Below are positions 8,011 through 16,180 of a stretch of DNA of 64,000 nucleotides, piece after piece. How positions within the stretch are numbered: position 1 is the stretch's first letter; every line of letters starts with the position of its first letter. The notes under the pieces were generated by a model. The model saw only the letters and a list, made by a program, of their open reading frames with translations, had not been told where the DNA came from and did not search any database. A program made the position numbers and the translations under genes. Origin of the DNA: Streptomyces sp. DH41 (GTDB lineage: Bacteria > Actinomycetota > Actinomycetes > Streptomycetales > Streptomycetaceae); the NCBI RefSeq assembly GCF_029813785.1, contig NZ_JARVKY010000005.1:1-64000 (forward strand), given 5' to 3'.

Positions 8011-8181
8011 GTGACCACCTCCCTCCGTACCGCGCTCACCGCGGCCCGGGCCCGCCGCACCACCCGCCACCTGGCCGGAGTCAGCTTCTGCGACAGCTGC
8101 GCCCAGGTCAGCGACAGCGCCTCCCGCGTGGCGGAACACCGGCGGCACGCCCGGACGACCGCCCTCACCCACGCCCGCTGA
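8011..8181 (+). CDS. Small basic protein of the arsenic island, function unknown
   Basis: A 56-aa Arg/Ala/Thr-rich protein (MTTSLRTALTAARARRTTRH at the start) with two cysteines in SFCDSCAQ, a CxxC pair. It starts at a GTG with AAGGAG five bases upstream; the longer upstream reading runs over the operator and is not used. It sits 29 bp before the flavoprotein gene and is controlled by the same divergent promoter. The CxxC pair might bind metalloid or thiol, but this is only inference. Confidence 0.65.
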   Translation: MTTSLRTALTAARARRTTRHLAGVSFCDSCAQVSDSASRVAEHRRHARTTALTHAR

Positions 8182-8210
8182 CCCCTTCACCCCAGAGGAG
8201 ACCGAGCATC

Positions 8211-9608
8211 ATGAGCACCCAGCAGCTCCCCGTCGTCGTCATCGGAGCCGGGCCCGCCGGACTCGCCGCAGCCGCCCACCTCGTCGAGCGCGGCATCGAG
8301 CCCCTCGTTCTGGAAGCGGGCGCCAAAGCCGGCGCGGCCGTGCGTGAGTGGAGCCACGTGCGTCTGTTCTCCACCTGGGGCGAGGTCGTCGACCCGGCCG
8401 CCGAGAAGCTCCTGGCCCCCACCGGCTGGACCCGGCCCGACCCGGCGACGTATCCGTCCGGCGGCGACTGGGCCGAGCAGTACCTGCGGCCGCTCGCCGA
8501 CGCCCTCGGCGACAAGGTCCGCACCGGCGCCACCGTCACCGGTGTCTCCCGCGCGGGCCGGGACCGGATCGTCGACGCCGACCGGGAACAGCAGCCGTTC
8601 GTCGTGCACGTCGAGTACGCCGACGGCCGCGAGGAGCGCGTCCTCGCCCGCGCGGTGATCGACGCCTCCGGCACCTGGGCCACGGCCGGCCCGGCCGGCG
8701 GCAGCGGCCTGCCCGCACTCGGCGAGAAGGCGGCGGCCGACCGGATCACCTACCGCGTCCCGGACCTGACGAACCCGGCGGTCCGTGCCCGGTACGCGGG
8801 CAGGCGCACGGCCGTCATCGGTTCGGGAGCCTCCGCGTTCACCGCGCTCGCATACCTCGACGAGCTGGCCGAGTCCGAGGACGCTTCGGGAACGCACGCG
8901 GTGTGGATCCTGCGCCGGGGCATCTCCGGTTCCACCTTCGGCGGCGGCACCGCCGACCAGCTCCCCGCCCGCGGTGCCCTCGGCCTCGCCGCGAAGGCCG
9001 CCGTCGACAAGGGACACGCGGACGCGGTCACCGGCTTCCGCACCGCGGCGTTCGAACGCGACGCCGACGGACGCCTCGTCCTCCTCGGCGAGGACGGACG
9101 CCGTCTGGACGCGGTGGACGAGGTGATCGTACTGACCGGGTTCCGCCCCGACCTGTCCTTCCTGGACGAGCTGCGCCTGGGCCTGGACGAGCGCCTCCAG
9201 GCCCCGGTGGAACTCGCCCCGCTGATCGACCCCAACCAGCACTCCTGCGGCACCGTCTACCCCCACGGCCACCGCGAGCTCTCCCACCCCGAGCAGGGCG
9301 TCTACCTGGTCGGCATGAAGTCCTACGGCCGCGCCCCCACCTTCCTCGCCATGACCGGGTACGAGCAGGTCCGCTCCGTCGCCGCGGCCATCGCCGGCGA
9401 CCTCGACTCCGCCGACCGAGTCGAACTCACCCTCCCGGAGACCGGAGTCTGCGGCGGCGCGGGTCTGTTCGACACCCCCGACGCGCAGCAGGCCGACGGC
9501 GGCGGCTGCTGCGCCGCACCGGAACCCCAGCTCGTCCGACTCGCCGCGCCCGCGGCAGTGGGCGCCGCCGCCGAGGACGCTTCGGCGGGCGGCTGCTGCG
9601 GCTCGTGA
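8211..9608 (+). CDS. FAD/NAD(P)-binding flavoprotein with Cys-pair C-terminal tail
   Basis: A 465-aa flavoprotein related to flavin monooxygenases and thioredoxin-reductase-like enzymes. The FAD motif GAGPAGLAAAAHL is near residue 12, the NAD(P) motif is IGSGASAFTAL, and TGFRPDL lies in the C-terminal half. Unusually, the last 50 residues are Gly/Ala-rich with Cys414, Cys433-Cys434 and Cys462-Cys463, ending GGCCGS. Such vicinal cysteines would bind arsenite or organoarsenicals, and the gene is next to an ArsR gene, so a role in oxidising or handling trivalent arsenic is likely. It is intact, unlike arsO, and may be the working monooxygenase of this island. Start: ATG with GAGGAG upstream. Confidence 0.85.
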   Translation: MSTQQLPVVVIGAGPAGLAAAAHLVERGIEPLVLEAGAKAGAAVREWSHVRLFSTWGEVVDPAAEKLLAPTGWTRPDPATYPSGGDWAEQYLRPLADALGDKVRTGATVTGVSRAGRDRIVDADREQQPFVVHVEYADGREERVLARAVIDASGTWATAGPAGGSGLPALGEKAAADRITYRVPDLTNPAVRARYAGRRTAVIGSGASAFTALAYLDELAESEDASGTHAVWILRRGISGSTFGGGTADQLPARGALGLAAKAAVDKGHADAVTGFRTAAFERDADGRLVLLGEDGRRLDAVDEVIVLTGFRPDLSFLDELRLGLDERLQAPVELAPLIDPNQHSCGTVYPHGHRELSHPEQGVYLVGMKSYGRAPTFLAMTGYEQVRSVAAAIAGDLDSADRVELTLPETGVCGGAGLFDTPDAQQADGGGCCAAPEPQLVRLAAPAAVGAAAEDASAGGCCGS

Positions 9609-9787
9609 CCGGCCCCGACACCCGCGACTGCGCGGCCGGAAGCCACCCGGTCGGTGGGCGGCCGATGCGGCGGCAGTGACTTGGCCGATCGGGACCTGGG
9701 CAGGCGGTTCCCGGGAACGGTTCAGGAATCCCGCCCCGAGCGGTCGACCCGCCGCACGACGGCGCCCCGGTGCGACATACTCTCCCA

Positions 9788-10276
9788 GTGAGTTCACGCA
9801 CTTCCCCGATCAGCCGGCCGATCACGATACGGAGGGCCGTTGCACGGGACGCCAAACGGCTGACGCGGCTCGTGCGTGGCTCAGGCGCCTACGCGGGTGA
9901 GTACGCAGCCGCAGTCGCGGGCTACCGGGCCGGGCCTGATTACATCGAGGCCCACCGCGTCTTCGTGGCCGTCGGCGCCGACGAGCACGGCGGCCGGGTG
10001 CTCGGCTTCTACTCGCTCGTCCTCGCTCCACCGGAGCTCGACCTGCTGTTCGTCGCCGACGAAGCGCGAGGAAGGGGTATCGGACGGCTGCTCGTCGCGC
10101 ACATGCAGTCCGAGGCCCGTGCCGCCGGGCTCGACCGTGTCAAGGTCGTGTCGCATCCTCCCGCCGAGGACTTCTACCACCGCGCAGGTGCGGTGCGGAT
10201 CGGGACCGTGCTCGCGAATCCGCCCGCCGTGCCGTGGGACCGTCCCGAATTCGAGTTTCGCGTCGCTTCGGAATGA
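9788..10276 (+). CDS. GNAT family N-acetyltransferase
   Basis: About 162 aa. It has the acetyl-CoA binding motif DEARGRGIGRLLV and the C-terminal FYHRAGAVRIG typical of GNAT proteins. The start could be the GTG at 9788, which follows a CATACT -10-like hexamer and may be leaderless, or the GTG at 9770. The substrate cannot be predicted. It is not coupled to the arsenic genes (180-bp gap) and converges with the SDR gene. Confidence 0.8.
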   Translation: MSSRTSPISRPITIRRAVARDAKRLTRLVRGSGAYAGEYAAAVAGYRAGPDYIEAHRVFVAVGADEHGGRVLGFYSLVLAPPELDLLFVADEARGRGIGRLLVAHMQSEARAAGLDRVKVVSHPPAEDFYHRAGAVRIGTVLANPPAVPWDRPEFEFRVASE

Positions 10277-10315
10277 CGCGGTGTGCCGGTCCGCGGGCAC
10301 CGCCGGATCGACGAG

Positions 10316-11242
10316 CTAGATGGCGGCCTCGGCTTCGAGGTCGAAGGGGACACCTGTGAGCTGTTCGCTCTTCGTCCACAGTCGCCCGCCCTGCACGGGG
10401 TCGTCGGCGCCTGTGGGGAGCTTGGCGGGCTTGGGGGTGCCGGAGGTCTGGTCCCGTCCGGCGGGGCCGATGAACCTGCCCGACTGGACGTACGGGCTGG
10501 TCGCCGCGTACAGGGAGGGCCAGGCGGCACCCTCGGCCGAGCCCATGAGCAGGCGTGCGGCGATCGGGGTGACCACGCGGCTCAGAGCGCCGTTGCCGTG
10601 TTGCTGCAGGCCGGTCATCGCTGATCCGGGGTGGACGACGAGCGCCTTGACGGGGCTGTTCGCAGTGCGGCGCGCGAGTTCGAGGGTGTAGACGACGTTG
10701 GCGCGCTTGGACTTGGCGTAGGCGCCCATGGCGCGGTAGCTCTTCTCGCTCATCAGGTCGTCCAGCCTGCCCATCGGCCACCGCGCCGCGATGGCGCTGA
10801 CGGTAACCACCCGCGGTGCGGTCGAGCGGCGCACGGCGGGCCAGACCTGGGCGTCGAAGGCGAAGTGGCCGAGGTGATTGGTGCCGACCGTCATCTCGTG
10901 GCCGTCGTGGGTGGTCCGACGCTCGGGCAGGTTCATCACACCGGCGTTGTTGAAGAGCAGGTCGACCGTCTCGGTCTCGGCGATTCGGGTGGCCGCGTCG
11001 CGGACGGAGGAGAGGTCGGAGAGGTCGAGCAGGAGGGTGTCCGTCCGGGCCTCGGGGGTCGCGGCGCGTATGGCCTCCGCGGCTCGGTCCAGCTTGGTCC
11101 GGCTGCGGCCGGCCAGGATGACGCGGGCCCCGTGCCGGGCGAGCGCGCGTGCGGTCTCGAGTCCGATCCCGCCGTTCCCGCCGGTGATCAGTGCGGTGCG
11201 GCCGGTCTGATCGGGGATGTCGTCGGGGGTCCAGTGGGTCAC
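10316..11242 (-). CDS. Short-chain dehydrogenase/reductase, retinol-dehydrogenase-like
   Basis: A 308-aa NAD(P)-dependent oxidoreductase. The cofactor motif TGGNGGIG is at residues 20-27, NNAG follows, and the catalytic YAKSK lies in the second half. Length fits the WW-domain oxidoreductase/retinol dehydrogenase branch of extended SDRs. The start is the GTG at 11242 with GAGGAG ten bases upstream; a GTG at 11251 is the alternative. It is divergent from a TetR gene across three operator-like palindromes and is probably induced when that repressor binds its ligand. Substrate unknown. Confidence 0.88.
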   Translation of the reverse strand: MTHWTPDDIPDQTGRTALITGGNGGIGLETARALARHGARVILAGRSRTKLDRAAEAIRAATPEARTDTLLLDLSDLSSVRDAATRIAETETVDLLFNNAGVMNLPERRTTHDGHEMTVGTNHLGHFAFDAQVWPAVRRSTAPRVVTVSAIAARWPMGRLDDLMSEKSYRAMGAYAKSKRANVVYTLELARRTANSPVKALVVHPGSAMTGLQQHGNGALSRVVTPIAARLLMGSAEGAAWPSLYAATSPYVQSGRFIGPAGRDQTSGTPKPAKLPTGADDPVQGGRLWTKSEQLTGVPFDLEAEAAI

Positions 11243-11350
11243 CGTCGTCACGCTCCTCGGATTCGTTGAGTTGATTCGTGCTCGGTCACGCGGGGTTCGG
11301 CGACGGCTTCGTGTCCTGGTGCGATGCCCAGGACACGCCTCCCTTTTTTC

Positions 11351-11422
11351 AGACCGGTGGTCTGTTTGGCTGCGGCCCAACATAGGAGACCGCTGGTCTG
11401 ATGTCAAAAGACCGGCAGTCTG
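11351..11422. promoter_or_regulatory. Three 14-bp palindromic operators in the SDR/TetR divergent promoter
   Basis: Sites AGACCGGTGGTCTG (11351), AGACCGCTGGTCTG (11387) and AGACCGGCAGTCTG (11409) share the form AGACYG-YRGTCTG. The third ends 13 bp before the TetR start, and the first lies about 110 bp from the SDR start. Centre spacings are 36 and 22 bp. This is a clear repressor-binding array. Confidence 0.8.
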
Positions 11423-11434
11423 TAAACTGGGGGT

Positions 11435-12109
11435 ATGACGAACTTCCAGCGCGCGCGCAGTGAGGAGCAGCGTGAGATCCGGCGCCAGGCCATCCTCGAC
11501 GCCACCGTCGCCATGCTCGAGGAGATGCCCATCGCCGAGATCAGCCTGAACGAGCTGAGTCGCCGCGCAGGGCTGGCGAAGTCCAATGTGCTGCGCTACT
11601 TCGAATCGCGTGAGGCGATCCTGCTGGAGCTGCTCGACCGTGCCTGGCGGCAGTGGGCGGCCGACTTGCCTGCCCTCGTGCGCGCCGGTGTCGACGAGGA
11701 CGCTCCGGTGAGCCGGCGTGCGGAGCGGTTCGCCGCCGTCATCGCGGGCTCCCTCGCCCAACGCCGGGTCCTGTGCGACCTGCTGAGCGCGCAGGCGGGC
11801 GTACTGGAACACAACGTTTCCCCGCAGGTGGCCGCCCGTCATAAGCGCGCGGCCGTGGCCAACGTCGCCGACATCGCGGCGTTGGCCCACCAGTACCTCC
11901 CTGAGCTGGGCAACAGCGCACCGCGGTTGACCGCAGCCATGATCATGGCCGTCGGCGCCGTCTGGACACACGCACGGCCCTCCCCGGCGATGCTCGCCGC
12001 CTACGAAGCCGACCCCTCACTCACCGCGTTCAAGCTGGACTTCGTGACCGCCCTGCAGGAGATGCTGGCCACGCTCACCGCGGGCACCATCGCCCGCGCC
12101 TCCGCGTGA
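11435..12109 (+). CDS. TetR family transcriptional regulator
   Basis: A 224-aa repressor with an N-terminal helix-turn-helix (ISLNELSRRAGLAKSNVLRYF, residues about 36-56). A C-terminal all-helical domain resembling the TetR_C dimerisation type follows. It is divergent from the SDR gene, and its start lies directly after the third AGACC-type palindrome, which indicates autorepression and control of the SDR. The ligand is unknown. Confidence 0.9.
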   Translation: MTNFQRARSEEQREIRRQAILDATVAMLEEMPIAEISLNELSRRAGLAKSNVLRYFESREAILLELLDRAWRQWAADLPALVRAGVDEDAPVSRRAERFAAVIAGSLAQRRVLCDLLSAQAGVLEHNVSPQVAARHKRAAVANVADIAALAHQYLPELGNSAPRLTAAMIMAVGAVWTHARPSPAMLAAYEADPSLTAFKLDFVTALQEMLATLTAGTIARASA

Positions 12110-12438
12110 GCCCGTCCAGGCGGTAGCCGTGGGCCGCATCCGTGACCGATCGACTCCGTGCGGGCCGGGCCGCACGCGACGTGGATCGACGTACGACGGA
12201 ATCGCCCCTGGCTCTCGGCTGCCGCGACAGGAGCACCATCCCTGTCTCCGTATGGAAGACGGGCGCAGCCCCCTCGCTGCACCGGTTGACTCTTGCATTC
12301 ACAAGTAAAGTGCGTGCACAGGAATGGAATTGAAGGTGTACGCGGGTGGATGCCATGACTGATGGTGCGTCTGGTGTTTCCTGTCCGGCGACCATTGACG
12401 GCCCGGCCGGTGCGGTGTTTAAGTGACGCATCTCGATC
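12110..12438. other. Intergenic region upstream of the IclR gene
   Basis: About 330 bp with no convincing gene. It contains TTGACT near 12288 and an AT-rich stretch CACAAGTAAAGTGCGTGCAC near 12300-12320 that could hold the IclR promoter. Confidence 0.4.
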
Positions 12439-12468
12439 GGAGACAGTGTCCTCTTATAGGAGACAGTG
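12439..12468. promoter_or_regulatory. Direct repeat overlapping the IclR ribosome-binding site
   Basis: GGAGACAGTG occurs at 12439-12448 and again at 12459-12468, exactly 20 bp (two helical turns) apart. The second copy supplies the GGAG ribosome-binding site of the TTG start at 12471. It could be an operator for the IclR protein itself. Confidence 0.45.
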
Positions 12469-12470
12469 CA

Positions 12471-13190
12471 TTGGTCACCCAGATCCTCACCTCCTCGCTC
12501 AAGACGCTTGAGGTCCTCGCAGCCCTGGCCGACGAGCCGCAGGGGGTAGGTGTCTCCGAGCTGGCCCGTCGCACGGGCGGCAACAGGGGATACGTGCACC
12601 GGCAGTTGGTGACGTTGTGCGCGGGCGGTTGGGCGGAGCAGGCGGAGGACGGGACCTACCGGCTCAGCCTCCGTGTCTCCAGGCTCTCCGACGCCGCGTT
12701 CGCCCAGGCCGGGCTCGGCCACCGGGCCACCGCGGCGATGGAGGAACTGGCCGCCCTGGTCGACGAGACGGTGTCCCTGGCCGTCCTCGACGGCGACTCC
12801 GCTCGGATAGTGCAGCGGGTCGAAGTGGACCGGCTGCTGCGCGTCGACTCCAGGATCGAGGCGCGGATGCCGATCTCGGACACCGCCTCCGGCCGGGTGC
12901 TCACCGCCTGGGCGCTGCCGCACGATCTGGCAGCGCTGCGGGACGCGGGCGTCCCCACCGCCGGCGACGCCGAGTTGGAGCACATCCGGCAGCTCGGCTA
13001 CGCGATCTCGCTGCCGAACCGGCTGGAACCGACGGTCGCCGTGGCGGCCCCGGTCTTCGACGCCAGGCGCCGGGTGATGGCGGCTCTGTCCGTGGTCGGC
13101 CCGATGGTCCGCTTCGACGCCGAGGCCGCGGCGGGCGACGCCGTGGCCTGCGCGGCCCGCGTCACCAAGATCGTCTCCGGGAGCAGGTGA
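12471..13190 (+). CDS. IclR family transcriptional regulator
   Basis: About 239 aa. The N-terminal winged helix-turn-helix (GVGVSELARRTGGNRGYVHRQL) is followed by the IclR effector domain, with SLAVLDGD, a PISDTASGRVL segment and a GYAI segment. The favoured start is the TTG at 12471, preceded by GGAG at good spacing; a GTG at 12423 would add 16 residues that look non-coding. It is on the same strand as, and about 380 bp ahead of, the dipeptidase/ABC importer operon and is the obvious candidate to control it, sensing an imported compound or breakdown product. Confidence 0.88.
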   Translation: MVTQILTSSLKTLEVLAALADEPQGVGVSELARRTGGNRGYVHRQLVTLCAGGWAEQAEDGTYRLSLRVSRLSDAAFAQAGLGHRATAAMEELAALVDETVSLAVLDGDSARIVQRVEVDRLLRVDSRIEARMPISDTASGRVLTAWALPHDLAALRDAGVPTAGDAELEHIRQLGYAISLPNRLEPTVAVAAPVFDARRRVMAALSVVGPMVRFDAEAAAGDAVACAARVTKIVSGSR

Positions 13191-13571
13191 CCGCCGCCGT
13201 CCGACTCCTCGCCACCGCGCCCCGACCCGGGCCGCGTCCGCAGCCCTCCGCCCCTGCCTCCGTTCCCCTCGCACGGTGCCGGCCCTCGTCCGCCCGAACG
13301 CGGCCCCACGCGGCATCCTGGCGCCGCCGCCCCTGACCGGGGCGTGCCCCGCCACGCCGCCACCCCCGCGCACCACCTCGCGACCGGTCCCCATCCCCTG
13401 CCTGCCGTCCCCTCAGTTCTCCGTGTGCCTGGCCCCGGGCTGCCCTCTGCCCTGCCGCTCGCCCGCACCCACCCAGTCGCCCCGCACAGGCCGGATCACC
13501 GGCCCACCGGCCACGACCGCCGCTCCCCGCGGCGGCACCGCACCGCGTGACCCGCACGAAAGGAACCATCC
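13191..13571. other. Intergenic region ahead of the unknown catabolic operon
   Basis: About 380 bp, very C-rich on the plus strand, with long but unconvincing open frames. The promoter of the downstream operon is expected here; no clear -35/-10 pair or palindrome was found. Confidence 0.4.
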
Positions 13572-15329
13572 GTGGCACCACAGCCCAGCCCGGCCGGGCC
13601 CGCCGGCCGGCCGGCCGACGAGATCATGACCTCGGCCGCCCTCTCCTCCCTGCAGGCCGGCCGCCTCTCGTCGGCCCGCTCCCTGGTCAACCGGATGCTC
13701 CGCGAGGACTGGCGCGTCGAGCGCCGCTCGCTGACCGTCGAGGCGGACGGCAGCGGCGAGGCCGTCTACCGCATCCACACAGTGGACCGAGTGATGGACT
13801 TCGTGGCCTTCGCCTTCCCGCCCTCGTCGCAGGAGCGCACCCTGCGCATCTTCGACCTCGGCTGGGACATGATGGGCGCCCTCCTCGACGGTCCCGCCAC
13901 GGCCGAGGACATCGAGCACACCCGCAACGAGATGCCGCGCCTCTACCACGGCCGGGCCACGGGGCACACGCTCACCTGGTGCCGCGCCAACCGTTCGCTG
14001 CGCGTCTTCGAGCACGTCGTGGAGGCGCTGGCCGCAGGCCGGCAACCCGACACCGTCGCCCTCGCCCGCGTCGGCTACCTGATGCGCAACATCGGTCTCG
14101 ACGGAAACGGCACCTTCGGCACGCGCACGTTCCTGGCGTACGGCGATGACCACCCGCTGACGGTGCCGTACCACGCCCAGTTGCTGTCCGCCTACATGAT
14201 GCGTGAGCTGAGCGCCGACCTGGTCGAGGCGCTGGCCGCCCGCCGTTCGGACACCGCGGTGGCCCTCGACCCACGGGTCCGCCGCTTCCTCGGCGTCGGC
14301 AACAGCTCCGCGCTCGGTCTGGTCCTCTGGGTCGGCAACCACCCGGTGCTGGTGGACCGCTGGATCTCGCTCCGCGAGCAGGCCCTGGCCCATGCCCGCG
14401 GCCTCACGGCGGCGCCCGGTTCCGCCGTCACCGACACCTTGGTCGCCCTGCTGGAGCGGGCCGCGCTGTACCAGAGCGAAGACGTCAACGAGTACACCTG
14501 TTTCACCCCGGCCGAGCGGATCGTCGCCGACCTGCGCCGCGTGCTCGCCGCGATCCCCGCACGCGCCGCGGCGGCCGAGGCCGACGGCCGGGTGCCGACG
14601 GTGGCAGAGCTGGTCGACGGCGTCGAGAACGTCTGCGACGAGGCAGCCGAGGTGGTCAACTCCGTACTCACCGAGCTCGACCCCGAGGAGTCGGACCGGC
14701 TCGCGGCGGAACTCACCGTCAACGAGACGTTCCGCAGGGACGGTTCGATGACCGCCGGTGAGTTTCGCGCGCTGCTCGCCGACCGGTACGCCTGGGCACT
14801 CGCCGTCGACCGGACGGCGCCGGGCACGGTCGCCAACACCTGGTACAAGTCCCGGTCCGCCGAGGAGCCCCGCTGCGGCGCCACCGCCGAGCTGCCCGAG
14901 GGCACCGTCGATCTCACCGTGGACGTACCCGGCATGGTCCAGCACCTCGACGGTGTACTCGCCACCGAGGACCCGGCCCTGCCCGTCGGCCGCCTCCTCG
15001 CCCGCCGTCCCGAACTGCGGGGAGCCGTGGAGCGCCTCCAGTCCCTCGCCGCGCACCCGTACGCCGACCCGCACACCAACATCCGCGACGCCGCCTTCGT
15101 GCCCGCGCGGATCATCCGCCTGGCGAACGCGGCCCTCTACGGCCTGGAACGCACCAAGGACTATCTGGGCCGCGACCTGCGCGGCGTGATCTTCCAGGGC
15201 GCTCCCACCGCGGCCGATCTGGACGCCGGTGCCGCGGGTCCGTGGTTCTGGCCGGCCGTACCACGCCCCGCCGACACCGTCGTCCTCGACGCATCCGCGT
15301 CCACCGCCTCGAACGGAGCCTCCCGATGA
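13572..15329 (+). CDS. Uncharacterised protein, first gene of the dipeptidase/ABC importer operon
   Basis: A 585-aa soluble protein, mostly alpha-helical by composition, with no signal peptide or transmembrane segment. I recognise no characterised family. Notable conserved-looking segments are YLMRNIGLDGNGTFGTRTF (residues about 171-189), VNEYTCF near 305, and NTWYKSRSAEE near 430. The start is a GTG with AAAGGA upstream. Its stop overlaps the next gene as ATGA, so it is made in step with the DUF3726-like protein and the dipeptidase homologue. This trio is likely an enzyme set for one substrate. Codon use is normal for the neighbourhood. Confidence 0.75.
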   Translation: MAPQPSPAGPAGRPADEIMTSAALSSLQAGRLSSARSLVNRMLREDWRVERRSLTVEADGSGEAVYRIHTVDRVMDFVAFAFPPSSQERTLRIFDLGWDMMGALLDGPATAEDIEHTRNEMPRLYHGRATGHTLTWCRANRSLRVFEHVVEALAAGRQPDTVALARVGYLMRNIGLDGNGTFGTRTFLAYGDDHPLTVPYHAQLLSAYMMRELSADLVEALAARRSDTAVALDPRVRRFLGVGNSSALGLVLWVGNHPVLVDRWISLREQALAHARGLTAAPGSAVTDTLVALLERAALYQSEDVNEYTCFTPAERIVADLRRVLAAIPARAAAAEADGRVPTVAELVDGVENVCDEAAEVVNSVLTELDPEESDRLAAELTVNETFRRDGSMTAGEFRALLADRYAWALAVDRTAPGTVANTWYKSRSAEEPRCGATAELPEGTVDLTVDVPGMVQHLDGVLATEDPALPVGRLLARRPELRGAVERLQSLAAHPYADPHTNIRDAAFVPARIIRLANAALYGLERTKDYLGRDLRGVIFQGAPTAADLDAGAAGPWFWPAVPRPADTVVLDASASTASNGASR

Positions 15330-16180
15330 CCTCCGCCACGCTCACCGGCGGCCCCGGCGGCGACGGCACCGCCGACCGCCTCGGCCGCACCTGGCAGAAC
15401 GCCTCCGACGCGGAGACCCTGCGACTGTCGCTGCGCGAACTGCGGCTGATCACCGAGCGGCTGCTCCAGGCCCAGGGCCTGGCGCTCGGCGCCGTACACG
15501 CCGTACGTGATCTGGTGCTGCACGCCCAGGCAGCGGGGCTGCCCGCTCTCCAGTTCCTCTCGGACGGGCTCAATGCCGCCGACCGCGCCCACTCGGGCCG
15601 GGTGGAGATCGTCGCCGAGTCGCCGGGCTCGCTCATGGTCGACTGCCTCGGCCAGAGCGCCCTCGTCGTCGCCCCCGCTCTGCTCGACCTGCTCCAGGCA
15701 GAACCCGGGGAGCGGGTCACCCTGTGGGCCGGGCACGTCGAGCGCGCCGGGCTCGCCGCCGTACTGGAGCACCAGGGCACCGACCGGGGAGTGGTCCTCA
15801 CGGTGACACCCGCCGCCACGGACGCCGCACCGGTCGCCGGACTGCCCCCGCTGCGCGAGGCGTTGCCCGGTGAGGGCGTGCTCCTCGTCATGGAGCGACG
15901 CGCACCCGAGCTGCCCGACGATCCCGAGCTGCTCCGGCTGCTGCCGCTCGTCGGCTCGCTGCCCGCCGCCCGCGCGGTACGCGGCGGGGTGGAGACCCCG
16001 GCTGCCCTGTGGTGGTCGCTGTTCGAGGCCTCCGCACGCGCCCTGTCCGCCGAGTCGGTGACCTCTCTCAAGCACGCGGGCGCCACCGCCGTCGACGAGA
16101 ACGGCGTGATCGAACCCGACCTCACCGACGACGTGGACTTCGTCGGCGGCACGGCCAAGAAGGAGCAGGAGCAGCGATGA
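15326..16180 (+). CDS. DUF3726-like protein of unknown function
   Basis: A 284-aa soluble protein rich in Ala, Leu and Glu. It resembles the DUF3726 family found beside catabolic genes in proteobacteria (recognised from memory, moderate certainty). Segments such as AEAAGL-type helices, GRVEIVAESPGSL and WWSLFEASARALS are visible; there are no cofactor motifs or membrane segments. Both ends overlap neighbours by 4 bp (ATGA), which suggests it acts in a complex with the 585-aa protein and the dipeptidase homologue. Confidence 0.7.
   Translation: MTSATLTGGPGGDGTADRLGRTWQNASDAETLRLSLRELRLITERLLQAQGLALGAVHAVRDLVLHAQAAGLPALQFLSDGLNAADRAHSGRVEIVAESPGSLMVDCLGQSALVVAPALLDLLQAEPGERVTLWAGHVERAGLAAVLEHQGTDRGVVLTVTPAATDAAPVAGLPPLREALPGEGVLLVMERRAPELPDDPELLRLLPLVGSLPAARAVRGGVETPAALWWSLFEASARALSAESVTSLKHAGATAVDENGVIEPDLTDDVDFVGGTAKKEQEQR

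Noticed and set aside
8187..9797. 536-aa open frame on the minus strand
   Set aside because: Antisense to the clear flavoprotein gene.
13413..15074. 553-aa open frame on the minus strand
   Set aside because: Antisense to the 585-aa protein gene, which has the proper ribosome-binding site, coupling and codon bias.
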